A stretch of DNA of 64,000 bases, from contig JAHBXW010000014.1 in the NCBI GenBank assembly GCA_019636235.1, forward strand, positions 1-64,000. The letters are read 5' to 3'. Below the pieces are notes generated by a model. It did no database searches and had not been told where the DNA came from. It was given only the letters and a program-made list of their open reading frames with translations. The DNA is from Planctomyces sp. Its GTDB lineage: Bacteria; Planctomycetota; Planctomycetia; Planctomycetales; Planctomycetaceae. Below are positions 27,899 to 37,156 of the stretch, one piece after another. Every line of letters starts with the position of its first letter. Position 1 is the first letter of the stretch. The position numbers were made by a program, and so were the translations under genes.

Positions 27899-28108
27899 AT
27901 GTCCGAGCAGACGACCCATTCCGAACACGCCGCCGCCTCCACGGCCGACGAGCCCCTCTTCCCGCGCAATGAAGTCACTCAGTTCGAGAATGATGACCGC
28001 GAGGCGGGCGTCGCCATCGGACAGATGCTGTCGCTGCTGTTTATCTACACGCTGCTCGTGATGGGGCTGTCGACAGTCGCCACCTATGCCCATTGGATGG
28101 GGCAGTAG
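27899..28108 (+). CDS. small membrane protein, unknown
   Basis: A 69-aa protein: an acidic, Ser/Thr/Ala-rich N-terminus (about 40 residues) followed by one membrane span (IGQMLSLLFIYTLLVMGLST, about residues 40-60) and a short tail YAHWMGQ. The upstream frame is open for hundreds of codons because it runs antisense to the FAD subunit gene; only this last part looks like a protein. Gene-like codon choice and its position as first gene of a plus-strand run support it. Function unknown. Confidence 0.65.
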   Translation: MSEQTTHSEHAAASTADEPLFPRNEVTQFENDDREAGVAIGQMLSLLFIYTLLVMGLSTVATYAHWMGQ

Positions 28109-28165
28109 GCGCGGCGGGGCGTGTGGCGCGACGTGGAACGATAAACGGCGCAGGACTCGGGCGGC

Positions 28166-28567
28166 ATGCGGATCGGGATCGCGGTCGTCGAATCGCAGGG
28201 GGCCTGTCTCGTGGGGCGGCGCGGACCCGAGGGTCCGCTGCCGGGCTATCACGAGTTTCCCGGGGGCAAGCTGCTGGAGGGTGAGGCCCCTGAAGCGGGC
28301 GCGGTTCGCGAGTGTCTGGAGGAATCGGGTCTTGAGGTTCGGGCGGTCGGGCGGCTGACGGAATGCGTCCACGAGTACCCCCACGGGCGGCTGGAGCTGA
28401 CGTTCGTCCTGTGCGAACCGGTTTCTCCCGGGCCGCGTCCGACGGCTGGCCGGTTCGACTGGGTCGAGTTCGAAAATCTTGGAGGCCTGAATTTTCCGGA
28501 GGCCAACGCGGGGGCGCTGGCCGCGCTGCGCGACCGGCATCCGGCCGCGCCGGCCGGCGGAATCTGA
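28166..28567 (+). CDS. NUDIX hydrolase (MutT-like)
   Basis: A 133-aa single-domain NUDIX hydrolase. The box is complete: Gly34, Glu40, Arg48-Glu49, Glu52-Glu53 and Gly55 in the order GX5EX7REUXEEXGU, with EFPGGKLLEGE at its start. MutT-like members hydrolyse oxidised nucleotides such as 8-oxo-dGTP, and compact proteins of this length are often of that type, but NUDIX specificity cannot be read from the box. It follows the small membrane protein gene after 57 bases. Confidence 0.92.
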   Translation: MRIGIAVVESQGACLVGRRGPEGPLPGYHEFPGGKLLEGEAPEAGAVRECLEESGLEVRAVGRLTECVHEYPHGRLELTFVLCEPVSPGPRPTAGRFDWVEFENLGGLNFPEANAGALAALRDRHPAAPAGGI

Positions 28568-28669
28568 TATTTTCGGCAGGACCCGGATTTTCCGCGTGAG
28601 ATCGCGCCGGCGGTCGACGCCTTGCGCCCCGGGACGATCGTCCCGACACCACACCCGGAGCCATGCGCG

Positions 28670-31348
28670 ATGCCTGACCATCTGCCCCCCCATGCTCTTC
28701 GCGTCGCGGCCCTCGCCGCGCTGACTGCCGCCGCGCTCGCCGCGCCCGCCGCCGCGGCCCCGCCCCCTCTCGGTCCGCACGCCTGGACCATCGATTCCGC
28801 CGAAGCCGCCTTCCGGCAGGCGCCGGACGACCCGTTCGCTCAGTACCTGCTGCTGCAGCTCGCGAAGTCCACGAATCAGATGCACCGGGCCGAACGCGCC
28901 TTTGAGCAGGCCGACCGCGCGCGAGCCCGCAACCGCGGGCGCACGAACGACGTCGATCTGTTCAGTCTGTTCAGCGGCGCGGTGGCGGTCCAGGAAAGCC
29001 TGCAACTGGACACGCTGGCGCCGGAGGCCGTGAATGCGTCGGCGATGTCGTTCCAGCCGGAGGTGGACGTCGCGTCGCTGGCCGGGCCGGGCGTCGCCAG
29101 CCATCCCTGGGGGGAGATGCTGGCCGGCAGGACTCCGGAGGTCTCGGCGCTGTCGAAGCTGACTCCCGCCGACTGCTATTTCGTCGAGTCGCGCTCGCTG
29201 ATCAAGCTGCTCGACGCGCTCGAGTCCGGCGACCTGTGGCGGCAGCACGTGACGGTGCAGACCGGTTCGCCCGCGCGCGTCCCGCAAACGGTGTCCCGCG
29301 TGCAGCAGCGCCTGGCGCTCCGCATCGATCCGTTGCTGAGGCCGCTGTACGACACCGTCGTCGATCGCGTCGCCATCACCGGCAGCGACCTGTACATCGA
29401 AGAAGGAAACGACGTCACCCTGCTGTTCTCATTGAAGCAGCCCGCGGCGTTCCGCGTGCAGTCGGAAGGTCTGCTGGCCGAGGCGGCGAAACAACCGGGA
29501 GCGAGTTCCCGGACGATCGACGTCGAGGGCGTGACGATCCGCCACGTGTCGACGCCCGACCGCGGCGTGCACGTGTTCGCCGCCGATCCGCGACCGGACC
29601 TGCACATTCGGAGCACCTCCGAGCCGGCGATCCGCGCGGTGCTGAAGGTCGTGCGCACGCGCGAGGGAGCGCTGGGAGAGACCGAGGAGTACCGGTATCT
29701 GCGGACGCTGATGCCGCAGGACGCGGCGGAAGAGGACTTCTTCGTGTACCTGTCGGATCCATTCGTCCGGCGAATTCTCAGCGCGCGGGTCAAGCTCACC
29801 GAGCGCCGGCGGCTGGTGGCGCTGACGCATCTCAGAATGATTGAATACGGCGCCGTCCTGTACCGCACGCAGTATGGCCGGCCGGCGGCATCGCTCGCGG
29901 AACTGCTGGACGGCAAGTGCCTGCCGTTGGGATTTCGGGACGGGTCGATCCGCAGCCCGTTTGGCGGCACGTATTCGCTGGGTTCCGACGGGCTGACGGG
30001 AATGTGTTCAGTGGTGGGCACGGCCGCGGCGCCGCGGCCCTGTCTGGAACTGGAACTGCCCCGCTGTTCGAAGCAGGAGGCCGAGGAATACCGCACGTTC
30101 GTGACCCGTTATGAAAGCTACTGGCGGACGTTCTTCGATCCCATCGCGATCCGCGTGCAGGCGACGCCGGAGCAGTATCGCGCCGAAACGATCGTGCTGC
30201 CGTTGATCAACAACTCCCTGTATCAGAGCCTGCTGCAGAGCATTGGCGGCGATGTCGTGGATGTCGAAACGCTGCCGGTCGCCTCATCGACCATCGGCAG
30301 CGTGCTGCTGCATATCAACAAGGCCGAGCAGCAGCGCGCCGTCAGCAACATCTTCAACGTCGCCGCGGCGCAGATGATCACGGGCGTCCCGAGAATCCCG
30401 GACGTGGAGAAACTGATCCAGCACGGTCTGGGGGACTCGCTGTCGCTGCATGTCTGCGACAGCGACCCGCTGTTCGATCTGAACCTGCTGCAGTCGAGCA
30501 TGGTGTTGCTCCAGTTGGGCTCGCGGAATCCGGCGGATTCGATCGGTCTGAGCATGCTCCTCGCGTCGCTGACCGCGCCGGTCTATGTCGCCCTGCCGGT
30601 GACGTCGCCGCAGATCGTCGACGAGTTCCTGGCCGATCTCGATGCGCAGCTCGGGCTGCTGGCGCGACAGCGGAACACGAGCAACTTCATCGATATCCAC
30701 GGCGACTATTACGTCGTCAGCCCCGATGAGGAGGGGGGGCCGGAGGTCCGGGTCCTGGCTCTGCGGCTGGGGCCGGCCACGTTCCGGTTCTACTGGGCGC
30801 GGATCGAGGACGGCCTGTACATCGCCACGCGAAGATCGGTCCTGGACGAGCTGCTGGTCGCCGCGAAGACTCCCGCCGCCCGACCGGAGCCCGGAGCGAA
30901 CCCCCCGGCGCATGCCCGACTGCGCATCCGGCCGGAACACTGGCGAAACATTCTGCCGACATACCTGCTCGGCTGGGCCGAAGGCGCCCGCAACTCGACG
31001 CTGCAGAATCTGGGCACGCTGGGCCTGTTCCTGCCGGCGCAGCTCGCCGTCGCCGGGGAACCGGCCTCGCCGGAAGAAACGCTGCAAGCGACCATCGATC
31101 TCGCCCAGCGGATTCACGGCGTGGCGTTCCTGCTGCCTGACGGCGGCGCGTATGCGCTGTCTGAGGATGGCCGACGCATCGTGCATTCCGACTATGGCGA
31201 TGTGCTCAGACCCCGGCAGAAGGCCGCGCCGACGGAAGGCAGCCCGCTGGACCGCGCGATCCGCGAGTTCCAGGGTCTGACGGCCGATCTGACGTTCCTC
31301 GAGGACGGCTTGCACGCCGTGGTGACGATTCGCCGCACAGCGCCCTGA
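28670..31348 (+). CDS. large secreted protein, unknown
   Basis: An 892-aa exported protein: signal peptide about residues 1-30 (LRVAALAALTAAALAAPAAA), then a mixed sequence with no domain I recognise. Early residues (FAQYLLLQLAKSTNQMHRAE) may be a TPR-like pair. No membrane span after the signal, no Cys-rich or haem motif, and no repeats. There are many YRTQYGRPAASLAELLDG-type loops, and that segment resembles pseudopilin-associated sequences seen in planctomycetal proteins (DGSIRSPFGGTYSLGSDG). The ATG at 28670 is favoured over 28622 because it starts just before the signal peptide. It lies 125 bases before the ABC-F gene. Confidence 0.75.
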   Translation: MPDHLPPHALRVAALAALTAAALAAPAAAAPPPLGPHAWTIDSAEAAFRQAPDDPFAQYLLLQLAKSTNQMHRAERAFEQADRARARNRGRTNDVDLFSLFSGAVAVQESLQLDTLAPEAVNASAMSFQPEVDVASLAGPGVASHPWGEMLAGRTPEVSALSKLTPADCYFVESRSLIKLLDALESGDLWRQHVTVQTGSPARVPQTVSRVQQRLALRIDPLLRPLYDTVVDRVAITGSDLYIEEGNDVTLLFSLKQPAAFRVQSEGLLAEAAKQPGASSRTIDVEGVTIRHVSTPDRGVHVFAADPRPDLHIRSTSEPAIRAVLKVVRTREGALGETEEYRYLRTLMPQDAAEEDFFVYLSDPFVRRILSARVKLTERRRLVALTHLRMIEYGAVLYRTQYGRPAASLAELLDGKCLPLGFRDGSIRSPFGGTYSLGSDGLTGMCSVVGTAAAPRPCLELELPRCSKQEAEEYRTFVTRYESYWRTFFDPIAIRVQATPEQYRAETIVLPLINNSLYQSLLQSIGGDVVDVETLPVASSTIGSVLLHINKAEQQRAVSNIFNVAAAQMITGVPRIPDVEKLIQHGLGDSLSLHVCDSDPLFDLNLLQSSMVLLQLGSRNPADSIGLSMLLASLTAPVYVALPVTSPQIVDEFLADLDAQLGLLARQRNTSNFIDIHGDYYVVSPDEEGGPEVRVLALRLGPATFRFYWARIEDGLYIATRRSVLDELLVAAKTPAARPEPGANPPAHARLRIRPEHWRNILPTYLLGWAEGARNSTLQNLGTLGLFLPAQLAVAGEPASPEETLQATIDLAQRIHGVAFLLPDGGAYALSEDGRRIVHSDYGDVLRPRQKAAPTEGSPLDRAIREFQGLTADLTFLEDGLHAVVTIRRTAP

Positions 31349-31473
31349 GGATCGCCTTGGGAGGAGACGGCGCGCGTCCGGGCCGGAGCCCGGGTTCTCG
31401 CTGCCGGTCGGACACGCCGAACCGCCGCGACATCGCTATCCTGCGAGATTCGGCAACTCACGGCGAGGACGGC

Positions 31474-33288
31474 ATGGCGGCGTGGATCCAGGTGCGAGAC
31501 CTGTCCTTCAGCTACGGCGGACGGGAGCTTCTCGAAAGCCTTTCATTTCAGATCGAACCCGGCGAACGAATCGGCCTCCTGGGCCGCAACGGCGCCGGAA
31601 AGTCGACCTTGATGCGGCTCATCGCCGGGGAACTGCAGCCCGACAATGGCGCCATCGACGTCGCCGCCGGAGTCCGCATCGCCCGGCTGGCCCAGGAGGT
31701 GCCCCGGGACGGTGATGACAGCGTTCAGGATGTCGTCCTCAGCGGGTTCTCCGCCGCCAGCCGCGGCGCGTCGCCGAAATCAACCGCGGACGCCGCTGAC
31801 CACGGCGAAGACTGGCAGCGGCTGCAACAGGCTGAACAGGTCGTCAGCCGGATGGGCCTCGACGCCGCCGCGAGGTTTCAGGATCTCTCCTCCGGCATGA
31901 AACGCCGCGTCCTGCTGGCGAAGGCGCTCGTCACGCAGCCGCACGTGCTGTTGCTCGACGAGCCGACGAACCACCTGGACATCGACTCCATCCGCTGGCT
32001 GGAGGAGTTCCTGCTGCGCGAGGGGCTGACGCTGGTTTTCGTGACGCACGACCGGGCGTTTCTGCAGCGGTTGGCGAATCGGATCATCGAGGTCGACCGG
32101 GCGCGGCTGTTCGACTGGTCCTGCGACTACCGGACGTTCCTGGTCCGGAAGGACGCGGCGCTCGAGGCCGAGGCGAAACAGGAGGCGCTGTTCGACAAGC
32201 GTCTGGCGGCGGAGGAGGTCTGGATCCGGACGGGGATCAAGGCGCGGCGCACGCGGAATGAAGGGCGGGTCCGCGAGCTGGAACGCATGCGGGAGGAGCG
32301 TCGCCAGCGGCGATCGGCGGTCGGGAACGTGCGTCTGCAAACGCAGGACACGGAACGTTCAGGGCACATCGTCGTGCAGGCCCGGGGAGTGTCGCACGCC
32401 TTCGACGGCCGGACGGTGCTGCGGGACGTGACGCTCGACATCGATCGCGGGGACAAGATCGGCATCATCGGGCCGAACGGCGCGGGCAAGACGACGCTGA
32501 TCCGAATCCTGCTGGGCGAACTGACGCCCGACTCCGGTCACGTTCGCCGCGGTTCGAACCTGCAGGTCGCGTACTTCGATCAGCTCCGCGCGCAGCTCGA
32601 CGAGGAGCGCTCGGCGGCGGAGAACGTCGCGGGCGGCAACGACTCGGTCGTGGTCGACGGGCGATCGCGGCACATCGTCGGCTATCTGCAGGACTTCCTG
32701 TTCTCCGGGGAGCGCGCGCGGACGCTGGTGCGCTACCTGTCGGGCGGTGAGCGGAACCGCCTGCTGCTGGCGAAGATGTTCACGAAGCCGGCGAACGTGC
32801 TGGTGCTGGACGAACCGACGAACGATCTCGACGCCGAGACCCTGGAACTGCTGGAGGCGCTGCTGGTCGAGTTCTCGGGGACCGTGCTGCTGGTCAGCCA
32901 CGACCGGGAGTTTCTGAACAACGTCGTGACGGGGACGTTTGTGTTCGAGGGGGACGGCGAGGTGAAGCCATTCGCCGGCGGGTACGACGACTGGTTGCGG
33001 CAGCGGGTCGTGGAAACGGCCCCTCGCGACGCGCGTCCCGCATCCCGGCCGGCCGCGACGCCGCAGCGGAAGAAGCTGAGCTACAAGGAGCAGAAAGAAC
33101 TGGAGGGGCTGCCGCAGCGGATTGAACGTCTCGAAGCCGAACAGGCGGCCCTGCATGAGGAACTGGCGGCGCCGGGATTCTACCAGCAGCCGTCGGCGCA
33201 GATCGCGGCAGCGACCGCGCGGTTGCAGGCCCTGAGCGCCGAGCTGGAGACCGCCTACGAGCGGTGGACGTCTCTGGAAAGCGAATGA
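31474..33288 (+). CDS. uup: ABC-F ATPase, Uup type
   Basis: A 604-aa duplicated-ATPase protein of the ABC-F family (no membrane part). First cassette: Walker A GRNGAGKST (37-45), signature LSSGMKRRVLLAKAL, Walker B VLLLDEPTNHLD. Second cassette: GPNGAGKTT, LSGGERNRLLLAKM, VLVLDEPTNDLD. The C-terminal helical hairpin domain (KKLSYKEQKELEGLPQRIER and following) is characteristic of Uup rather than of EttA, which has a different linker. ABC-F proteins act on ribosomes or, for Uup, have been linked to recombination intermediates. The start at 31474 is preceded by GGCGAGGAC. It ends in a strong terminator. Confidence 0.92.
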   Translation: MAAWIQVRDLSFSYGGRELLESLSFQIEPGERIGLLGRNGAGKSTLMRLIAGELQPDNGAIDVAAGVRIARLAQEVPRDGDDSVQDVVLSGFSAASRGASPKSTADAADHGEDWQRLQQAEQVVSRMGLDAAARFQDLSSGMKRRVLLAKALVTQPHVLLLDEPTNHLDIDSIRWLEEFLLREGLTLVFVTHDRAFLQRLANRIIEVDRARLFDWSCDYRTFLVRKDAALEAEAKQEALFDKRLAAEEVWIRTGIKARRTRNEGRVRELERMREERRQRRSAVGNVRLQTQDTERSGHIVVQARGVSHAFDGRTVLRDVTLDIDRGDKIGIIGPNGAGKTTLIRILLGELTPDSGHVRRGSNLQVAYFDQLRAQLDEERSAAENVAGGNDSVVVDGRSRHIVGYLQDFLFSGERARTLVRYLSGGERNRLLLAKMFTKPANVLVLDEPTNDLDAETLELLEALLVEFSGTVLLVSHDREFLNNVVTGTFVFEGDGEVKPFAGGYDDWLRQRVVETAPRDARPASRPAATPQRKKLSYKEQKELEGLPQRIERLEAEQAALHEELAAPGFYQQPSAQIAAATARLQALSAELETAYERWTSLESE

Positions 33289-33318
33289 CGCCCGCCACAA
33301 GGTCGGGCGGGCGTCATT
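33284..33318. terminator. bidirectional hairpin terminator
   Basis: A perfect 13-bp stem AATGACGCCCGCC/GGCGGGCGTCATT around a 9-base loop. The left arm includes the TGA stop of the ABC-F gene. It separates the convergent uup and DUF309 genes. No T-tract. Confidence 0.85.
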
Positions 33319-33349
33319 GCGAAATCGGATCGGACGGGCTCCGGGCGGT

Positions 33350-33991
33350 TCAACAGAGCGGCATGGGCTCGGGCGCCAGCACGTACGGGAAGACGCGCAG
33401 CGGGCGACCGGTTTCCAGGTCGGCCTTGTAGACGAGCTGGGCGGCTCGGTCGGCGGCGAACTGCAGGTCTTCAAACCGCAGCCCGCAGTAGCGTTCGAGA
33501 TCGGTTTCGGCGGCGACGTCGGCGAAGACTTCGCCGGCGGAGGCGGCATGCCGGCGGACGCCGTGAATGCTCTCTTCGCGCACCTTGATGCCGGCGGCCG
33601 CGAGCTTGACGAGGCCCTTCAGGAACTTGCCGACCATGGTGTCCGGGCCGCTGGCCCGCCACAGCCGTTCCCATTCATCGTGGGATTCCCAATAGAAGCC
33701 CAGGTTGAACAGGTCGAGGCCCAGCAGGTACGACCGGCACTCGGCCCAGCGATGTTCGTTCAGCGGCTTCGGGTTGACGGGCTTGCGGCCGAAACAATGG
33801 CCCCGCGGGTCCCGATACGGATGCGGCGTGCCGGTTCCGGGGACATGGGTGTAGCGGGGGAGGTCCGCCGCGGGCAACAGGCGGACGAACTTAATCGACG
33901 CTGAGGCTTCGATCTCGGAGATCGGGGCGGGAGCCGCCTTGCGGGTCGATTTGGATTTTGAGCGGGGCGCGCGGGGTGCGGCGTTGGGCAT
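33350..33991 (-). CDS. DUF309 domain protein
   Basis: A 213-aa soluble protein with an N-terminal Lys/Ala-rich stretch and a C-terminal DUF309 helical domain recognised by [14 protein letters not shown] and [13 protein letters not shown]. In other bacteria the DUF309 domain (TTHA0068-like) is usually about 100-150 aa; the extra N-terminal 70 residues include [20 protein letters not shown], which is unusual. No biochemical function is known for the family. It is transcribed towards the terminator that also ends uup. Confidence 0.85.
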   Translation of the reverse strand: MPNAAPRAPRSKSKSTRKAAPAPISEIEASASIKFVRLLPAADLPRYTHVPGTGTPHPYRDPRGHCFGRKPVNPKPLNEHRWAECRSYLLGLDLFNLGFYWESHDEWERLWRASGPDTMVGKFLKGLVKLAAAGIKVREESIHGVRRHAASAGEVFADVAAETDLERYCGLRFEDLQFAADRAAQLVYKADLETGRPLRVFPYVLAPEPMPLC

Positions 33992-34668
33992 GAGTCAACC
34001 TGGTAAAGAACGCGTCGCTTCCGCGAACCGCGGGCAGCAACGGAAACACCGAATCGGCCAAGGCGAAGCGACAGCCCGGAATGCGATTCCGGCGGGGGCG
34101 ACTGGACCTAACCTTCGCAGGCAACGGGACTTGCAATCGAATCCCGACTCCCCTGCGGCCTGCCAGATTGGCGGCCGCCGCGGTGGTTTGGTTCCCTCAG
34201 CACCCATTGCGATCCTGCCAGGCGAACGTCCGTGCTCGCGCCTTCGCCGAGGATCGACAACGCCATTAAAAGCAGATGCTGACCGAAATGACAGACCAAT
34301 TTTTGGGTTGCGGGAAAATCCGCGGCCCGGGAAGCGGATCGGCTGGAGGCTGCGCAGATTGCGGAAGGTCTTCGGATCGATTCGGGCAAGGTCAGGCTCG
34401 TCAATGGCTTGCGACGGGCCGGCTCAAACGCCCTGCCGCGCGAATGCCAACATTGGACCGCTTCGTCGGGATCCGTGGAGCCGCCTCCGCCTGATCTGAG
34501 CCCATCGTCCGCTCCTCGCAGCCCCGGCAATTCGATTCATGCGACTTTGACGGTCGTGCCGATTTTACCGGCAGGTAGACCGTCTGCGCGAAGTTGCCAC
34601 CCGCGGCGTCTCCGGGCGATGTGCCCGGACCGGCCGGCAACCGGCGGACGATTTTCGGAAGGTGCGAC
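33992..34668. other. 677-base spacer without a recognisable gene
   Basis: Lies between the divergent DUF309 and Cys-rich protein genes. Frames here are short and low in quality. An AT-rich patch (about 34262-34320, ATTAAAAG... and CCAATTTTTGGG) may hold promoter elements. A tRNA-like look around 34118-34140 fails on closer inspection. Possibly it contains decayed sequence. Confidence 0.45.
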
Positions 34669-35583
34669 ATGACGGTGAACCGCCTGTCCTGCGCAATGGT
34701 GCTGTGCCTCTGGCTCGTGCCCGAATTCGCGCACGCTCAAAACATCGAACTCGCCCGCCATCGGCGACGCAAGCTGCTCGACCCCTGCCGCTGCGGAGCG
34801 CCCGCGCTGCCGGGTGCGGACTGCGGCTGCGCGGCCCCGATGTTCACGCCGCAGGCGGTCTTCGCGCCGCCTCCCACGTTCACGTCGCAGATGTGCCCGA
34901 TGGTCGAGACCTGCCTCGTCCCGCAAACCTGCACGACCTGGCGGGACGTTCCGCAGACGTGCTTCCGCCAGGAACCCGTGGTCCAGAACGTGCCGGTCAC
35001 CTGCTTTCGCCAGGTGACGGTCGACGAGGGCTGCTGGCAGCAGGTCTGGGTCCCCCGGATGGTGACCAAGTCGGTGCCGCAGACGACGATTCAGCAGCAG
35101 GTGTCGTATCGCACGGTCCCGGTGACGACGATGCAGCGCGTGCCGTTCACGGAAACGCGGATGGTTCCGCAGACGCGCACGCGGTACGTGCCGCAGGCGC
35201 TGCCCCCGATGCTCCCGGCCGGCTGCTGCGGCGGCGGGCCGATTCCGTACGGCGTTCCGCCGCTCGGTCCGGCGACGCTGGGGCCGATCGTTCCCATGGA
35301 CGACTTTTCGACGGCCCCAGGAACGTCCGGCTTTCCGGCGCTGCCCCCGGCCGGCCTCGGCGATCCGGCGGCCTACAATCCGCCCAGCGTGCCCGTGCCT
35401 CCGGTCTATGATCCCGGCCACGCGGCGGAGCCCACGCCCGCCCGTTCCGGCGCCGCGGACGGCGAATGGACGCCGGTGCAGCAGCGGACGGCGCAGTTTG
35501 AAAGCCGCTTCGGATTCCGTCCGTTCGGCGCGCCGACGCGGCAGGCGAGCTATCAGTCGCGCTCGGCCGAGCTGTGGCAATAG
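34669..35583 (+). CDS. Cys-rich secreted protein with VPxT-type repeats
   Basis: A 304-aa exported protein, Shine-Dalgarno GGAAGGTG before ATG 34669, signal peptide about residues 1-23 (LSCAMVLCLWLVPEFAHAQ). The mature N-terminus is Cys-rich (DPCRCGAPALPGADCGCAAP). It is followed by short strand-like repeats of about 10-12 residues: CLVPQTCTTWRDVPQTCFRQ, EPVVQNVPVTCFRQVTV, QVSYRTVPVTTMQRVPF and TETRMVPQTRTRYVPQ. Similar YRTVPVT/YTV-type repeats are known from planctomycetal surface proteins. The C-terminal half is Pro/Gly-rich. Probably a cell-wall or matrix protein cross-linked through disulfides, inferred from composition. Confidence 0.8.
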   Translation: MTVNRLSCAMVLCLWLVPEFAHAQNIELARHRRRKLLDPCRCGAPALPGADCGCAAPMFTPQAVFAPPPTFTSQMCPMVETCLVPQTCTTWRDVPQTCFRQEPVVQNVPVTCFRQVTVDEGCWQQVWVPRMVTKSVPQTTIQQQVSYRTVPVTTMQRVPFTETRMVPQTRTRYVPQALPPMLPAGCCGGGPIPYGVPPLGPATLGPIVPMDDFSTAPGTSGFPALPPAGLGDPAAYNPPSVPVPPVYDPGHAAEPTPARSGAADGEWTPVQQRTAQFESRFGFRPFGAPTRQASYQSRSAELWQ

Positions 35584-35629
35584 AGCGGGCGATGCGGTTG
35601 GTGGACTGCGGCGGCAGAGAACGGCCGAC

Positions 35630-36943
35630 TCAGGCGGCGCGGCGACGCGGGCTTTCCAGTCCCGCTCGTCGCTCGCCAGGAACCGCCGCGGCCTCGCCGA
35701 CGCCGGGCGCCGGAACCGTTCCGCGGCGCAGGCCGCCCAGCCCCAGCATCTGCAGCAGCACGACCCCGACTCCGCACAGCGCGAGCACCAGGCCGTACTG
35801 CTTCAGGAAGCTGAGCATCCGGTACGTGTCGTTGCGGTGGATGTAGAACGCCCAGTTCGGCATCCAGGCGCACGTCACGCAGATCGCCAGCGTCGAGCCG
35901 CGGCGGATGACCATCGACGCCCCGCGCAGCACGCACGCGTAGGCCGCCGCGAACGCGAACAGCAGCAGCCAGCCCCCCGCGCTGTACATCTCCGCCCAGA
36001 TGTTGGACGCGATGCCCCAGGGGACGTCGGTGAACAGTTCCGCCGTCAGCCAGCCGCCGTAGCTCACATCCCCCGACTTGCCGACGCCTGGCAGCAGCGA
36101 CTCCACCAGCGTCGCCTGCCAGTGTTCCCAGAACGGGATGCGGTAGTCCTCGATGAGCACGATGTTCAGCAGGTGCGTCTGCGTCATCGCCTCGGACTTC
36201 AGCAGCGACTCCGACAGAAAGCCGTCCTGGCTGACGACCGCCACCACCGCGTCCCAGCGTCCGGACTTCACGAAGATGTAGACCTGCTTGTAGCACAGCA
36301 CGAACGCCAGCATCGTCATCCCGCACACGCCCAGCTTCCAGTTGCCGACCAGCGGACGCCGCCCGCGGCCTGACGCCCAGATCACGAAGATCGCCAGCGC
36401 CGTCAGCACCATCGAGCTGCGAAACCCCAGGAACCACAGGAAGCACAGGCTCAGCAGGTTGACGAGCATCAACCGGGGCCGCGCGCTGGCGTAGGAGAAC
36501 ACCGTCCCGCTGACGCTGCCCATCTGCCAGATGAGGCACCACACCGTCAGGACCTGCAGCACCTCCTGTTTGTTGGAGGACCACAGGTCCTCGCCGCCGG
36601 TCCGCCAGGTCTGGATCAGGCCCAGCAAGTTGATTGCCGTCAGGACGAACGCGATGGGGCCTTCCAGCGGACGGTTCCGCACCGGCACGGGGGGCGCCGT
36701 GCGGATCGTGTCCGTCAGAAACGCGCCCAGCAGGATCGCGAACAGGACGACGCCGCATGCCAGGTACGCCTCGGCGCACATCGGCGTTTCTTCGTAATAG
36801 CCCCCGACCGAAATCCCGACGAACGCCGGCGTCATGTAGATGCAGGACGACACGTAGCCGACGGAAAACCAGTCGAACACCCGGGGCACGAACAGGAAGT
36901 AGCCCAGACCCAGCAGCGCCAGCACGGTGAAGATCAGGTTCAT
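35630..36943 (-). CDS. polytopic membrane protein, O-antigen/oligosaccharide polymerase-like
   Basis: A 437-aa integral membrane protein with about ten spans, the first at residues 3-20 (LIFTVLALLGLGYFLFVP). The layout with a long external loop between about residues 215 and 330 (DGFLSESLLKSEAMTQTHLL and following) and motifs such as FLGFRSSMVLTALAIF resembles Wzy/EpsG-type polysaccharide polymerases, though no family signature is decisive. Its ATG overlaps the stop of a 25-codon frame (ATGA), and the sequence spanning its start is exactly duplicated at 38773. It is the last gene of a minus-strand set containing two ABC-2-like permeases and a PfkB kinase. Confidence 0.7.
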   Translation of the reverse strand: MNLIFTVLALLGLGYFLFVPRVFDWFSVGYVSSCIYMTPAFVGISVGGYYEETPMCAEAYLACGVVLFAILLGAFLTDTIRTAPPVPVRNRPLEGPIAFVLTAINLLGLIQTWRTGGEDLWSSNKQEVLQVLTVWCLIWQMGSVSGTVFSYASARPRLMLVNLLSLCFLWFLGFRSSMVLTALAIFVIWASGRGRRPLVGNWKLGVCGMTMLAFVLCYKQVYIFVKSGRWDAVVAVVSQDGFLSESLLKSEAMTQTHLLNIVLIEDYRIPFWEHWQATLVESLLPGVGKSGDVSYGGWLTAELFTDVPWGIASNIWAEMYSAGGWLLLFAFAAAYACVLRGASMVIRRGSTLAICVTCAWMPNWAFYIHRNDTYRMLSFLKQYGLVLALCGVGVVLLQMLGLGGLRRGTVPAPGVGEAAAVPGERRAGLESPRRRAA

Positions 36944-37017
36944 CGGCCGTCGCGCCCTCCGAGGCCCGGACCGCAGTCGGGGCGCAGCAAGGCGCGGGAT
37001 CGCAGGCGGTCATCCAT
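36940..37017 (-). CDS. possible 25-aa leader peptide coupled to the polymerase-like gene
   Basis: A short frame, MDDRLRSRALLRPDCGPGLG followed by GRDGR and stop, whose TGA overlaps the ATG of the polymerase-like gene (ATGA). The identical frame exists in the duplicated spacer at 38772-38849, where it ends on the severed polymerase 5' fragment. Coupling suggests a translated leader, but the peptide is only inferred from position and duplication; it could be chance. Confidence 0.35.
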   Translation of the reverse strand: MDDRLRSRALLRPDCGPGLGGRDGR

Positions 37018-37093
37018 GACGGCAGTCGCACTCCGCGGTTCGCGTGGACGCGGGACTGTACCGGCGGATTTTTCCGGAACGCAAGGGGGGTTT
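36941..37093. repeat. 153-base direct repeat, copy 1
   Basis: Identical, base for base by eye, to 38773-38925. It starts at the polymerase-like start codon and covers its whole upstream spacer except the last bases next to the permease at 37157. Weaker similarity continues for another about 40 bases into the coding sequence. See copy 2. Confidence 0.95.
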
Positions 37094-37156
37094 GGAACTC
37101 GGGGTTGCCGCGCGGCCCTGGATGCCGCCGTGTCGCTGCGCACCCGCTGCGGCCGT

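Noticed and set aside
34110-34160. Possible tRNA from a CGGGA/TCCCG stem
   Set aside because: The loop is 12 bases, not 7, and no cloverleaf can be closed.
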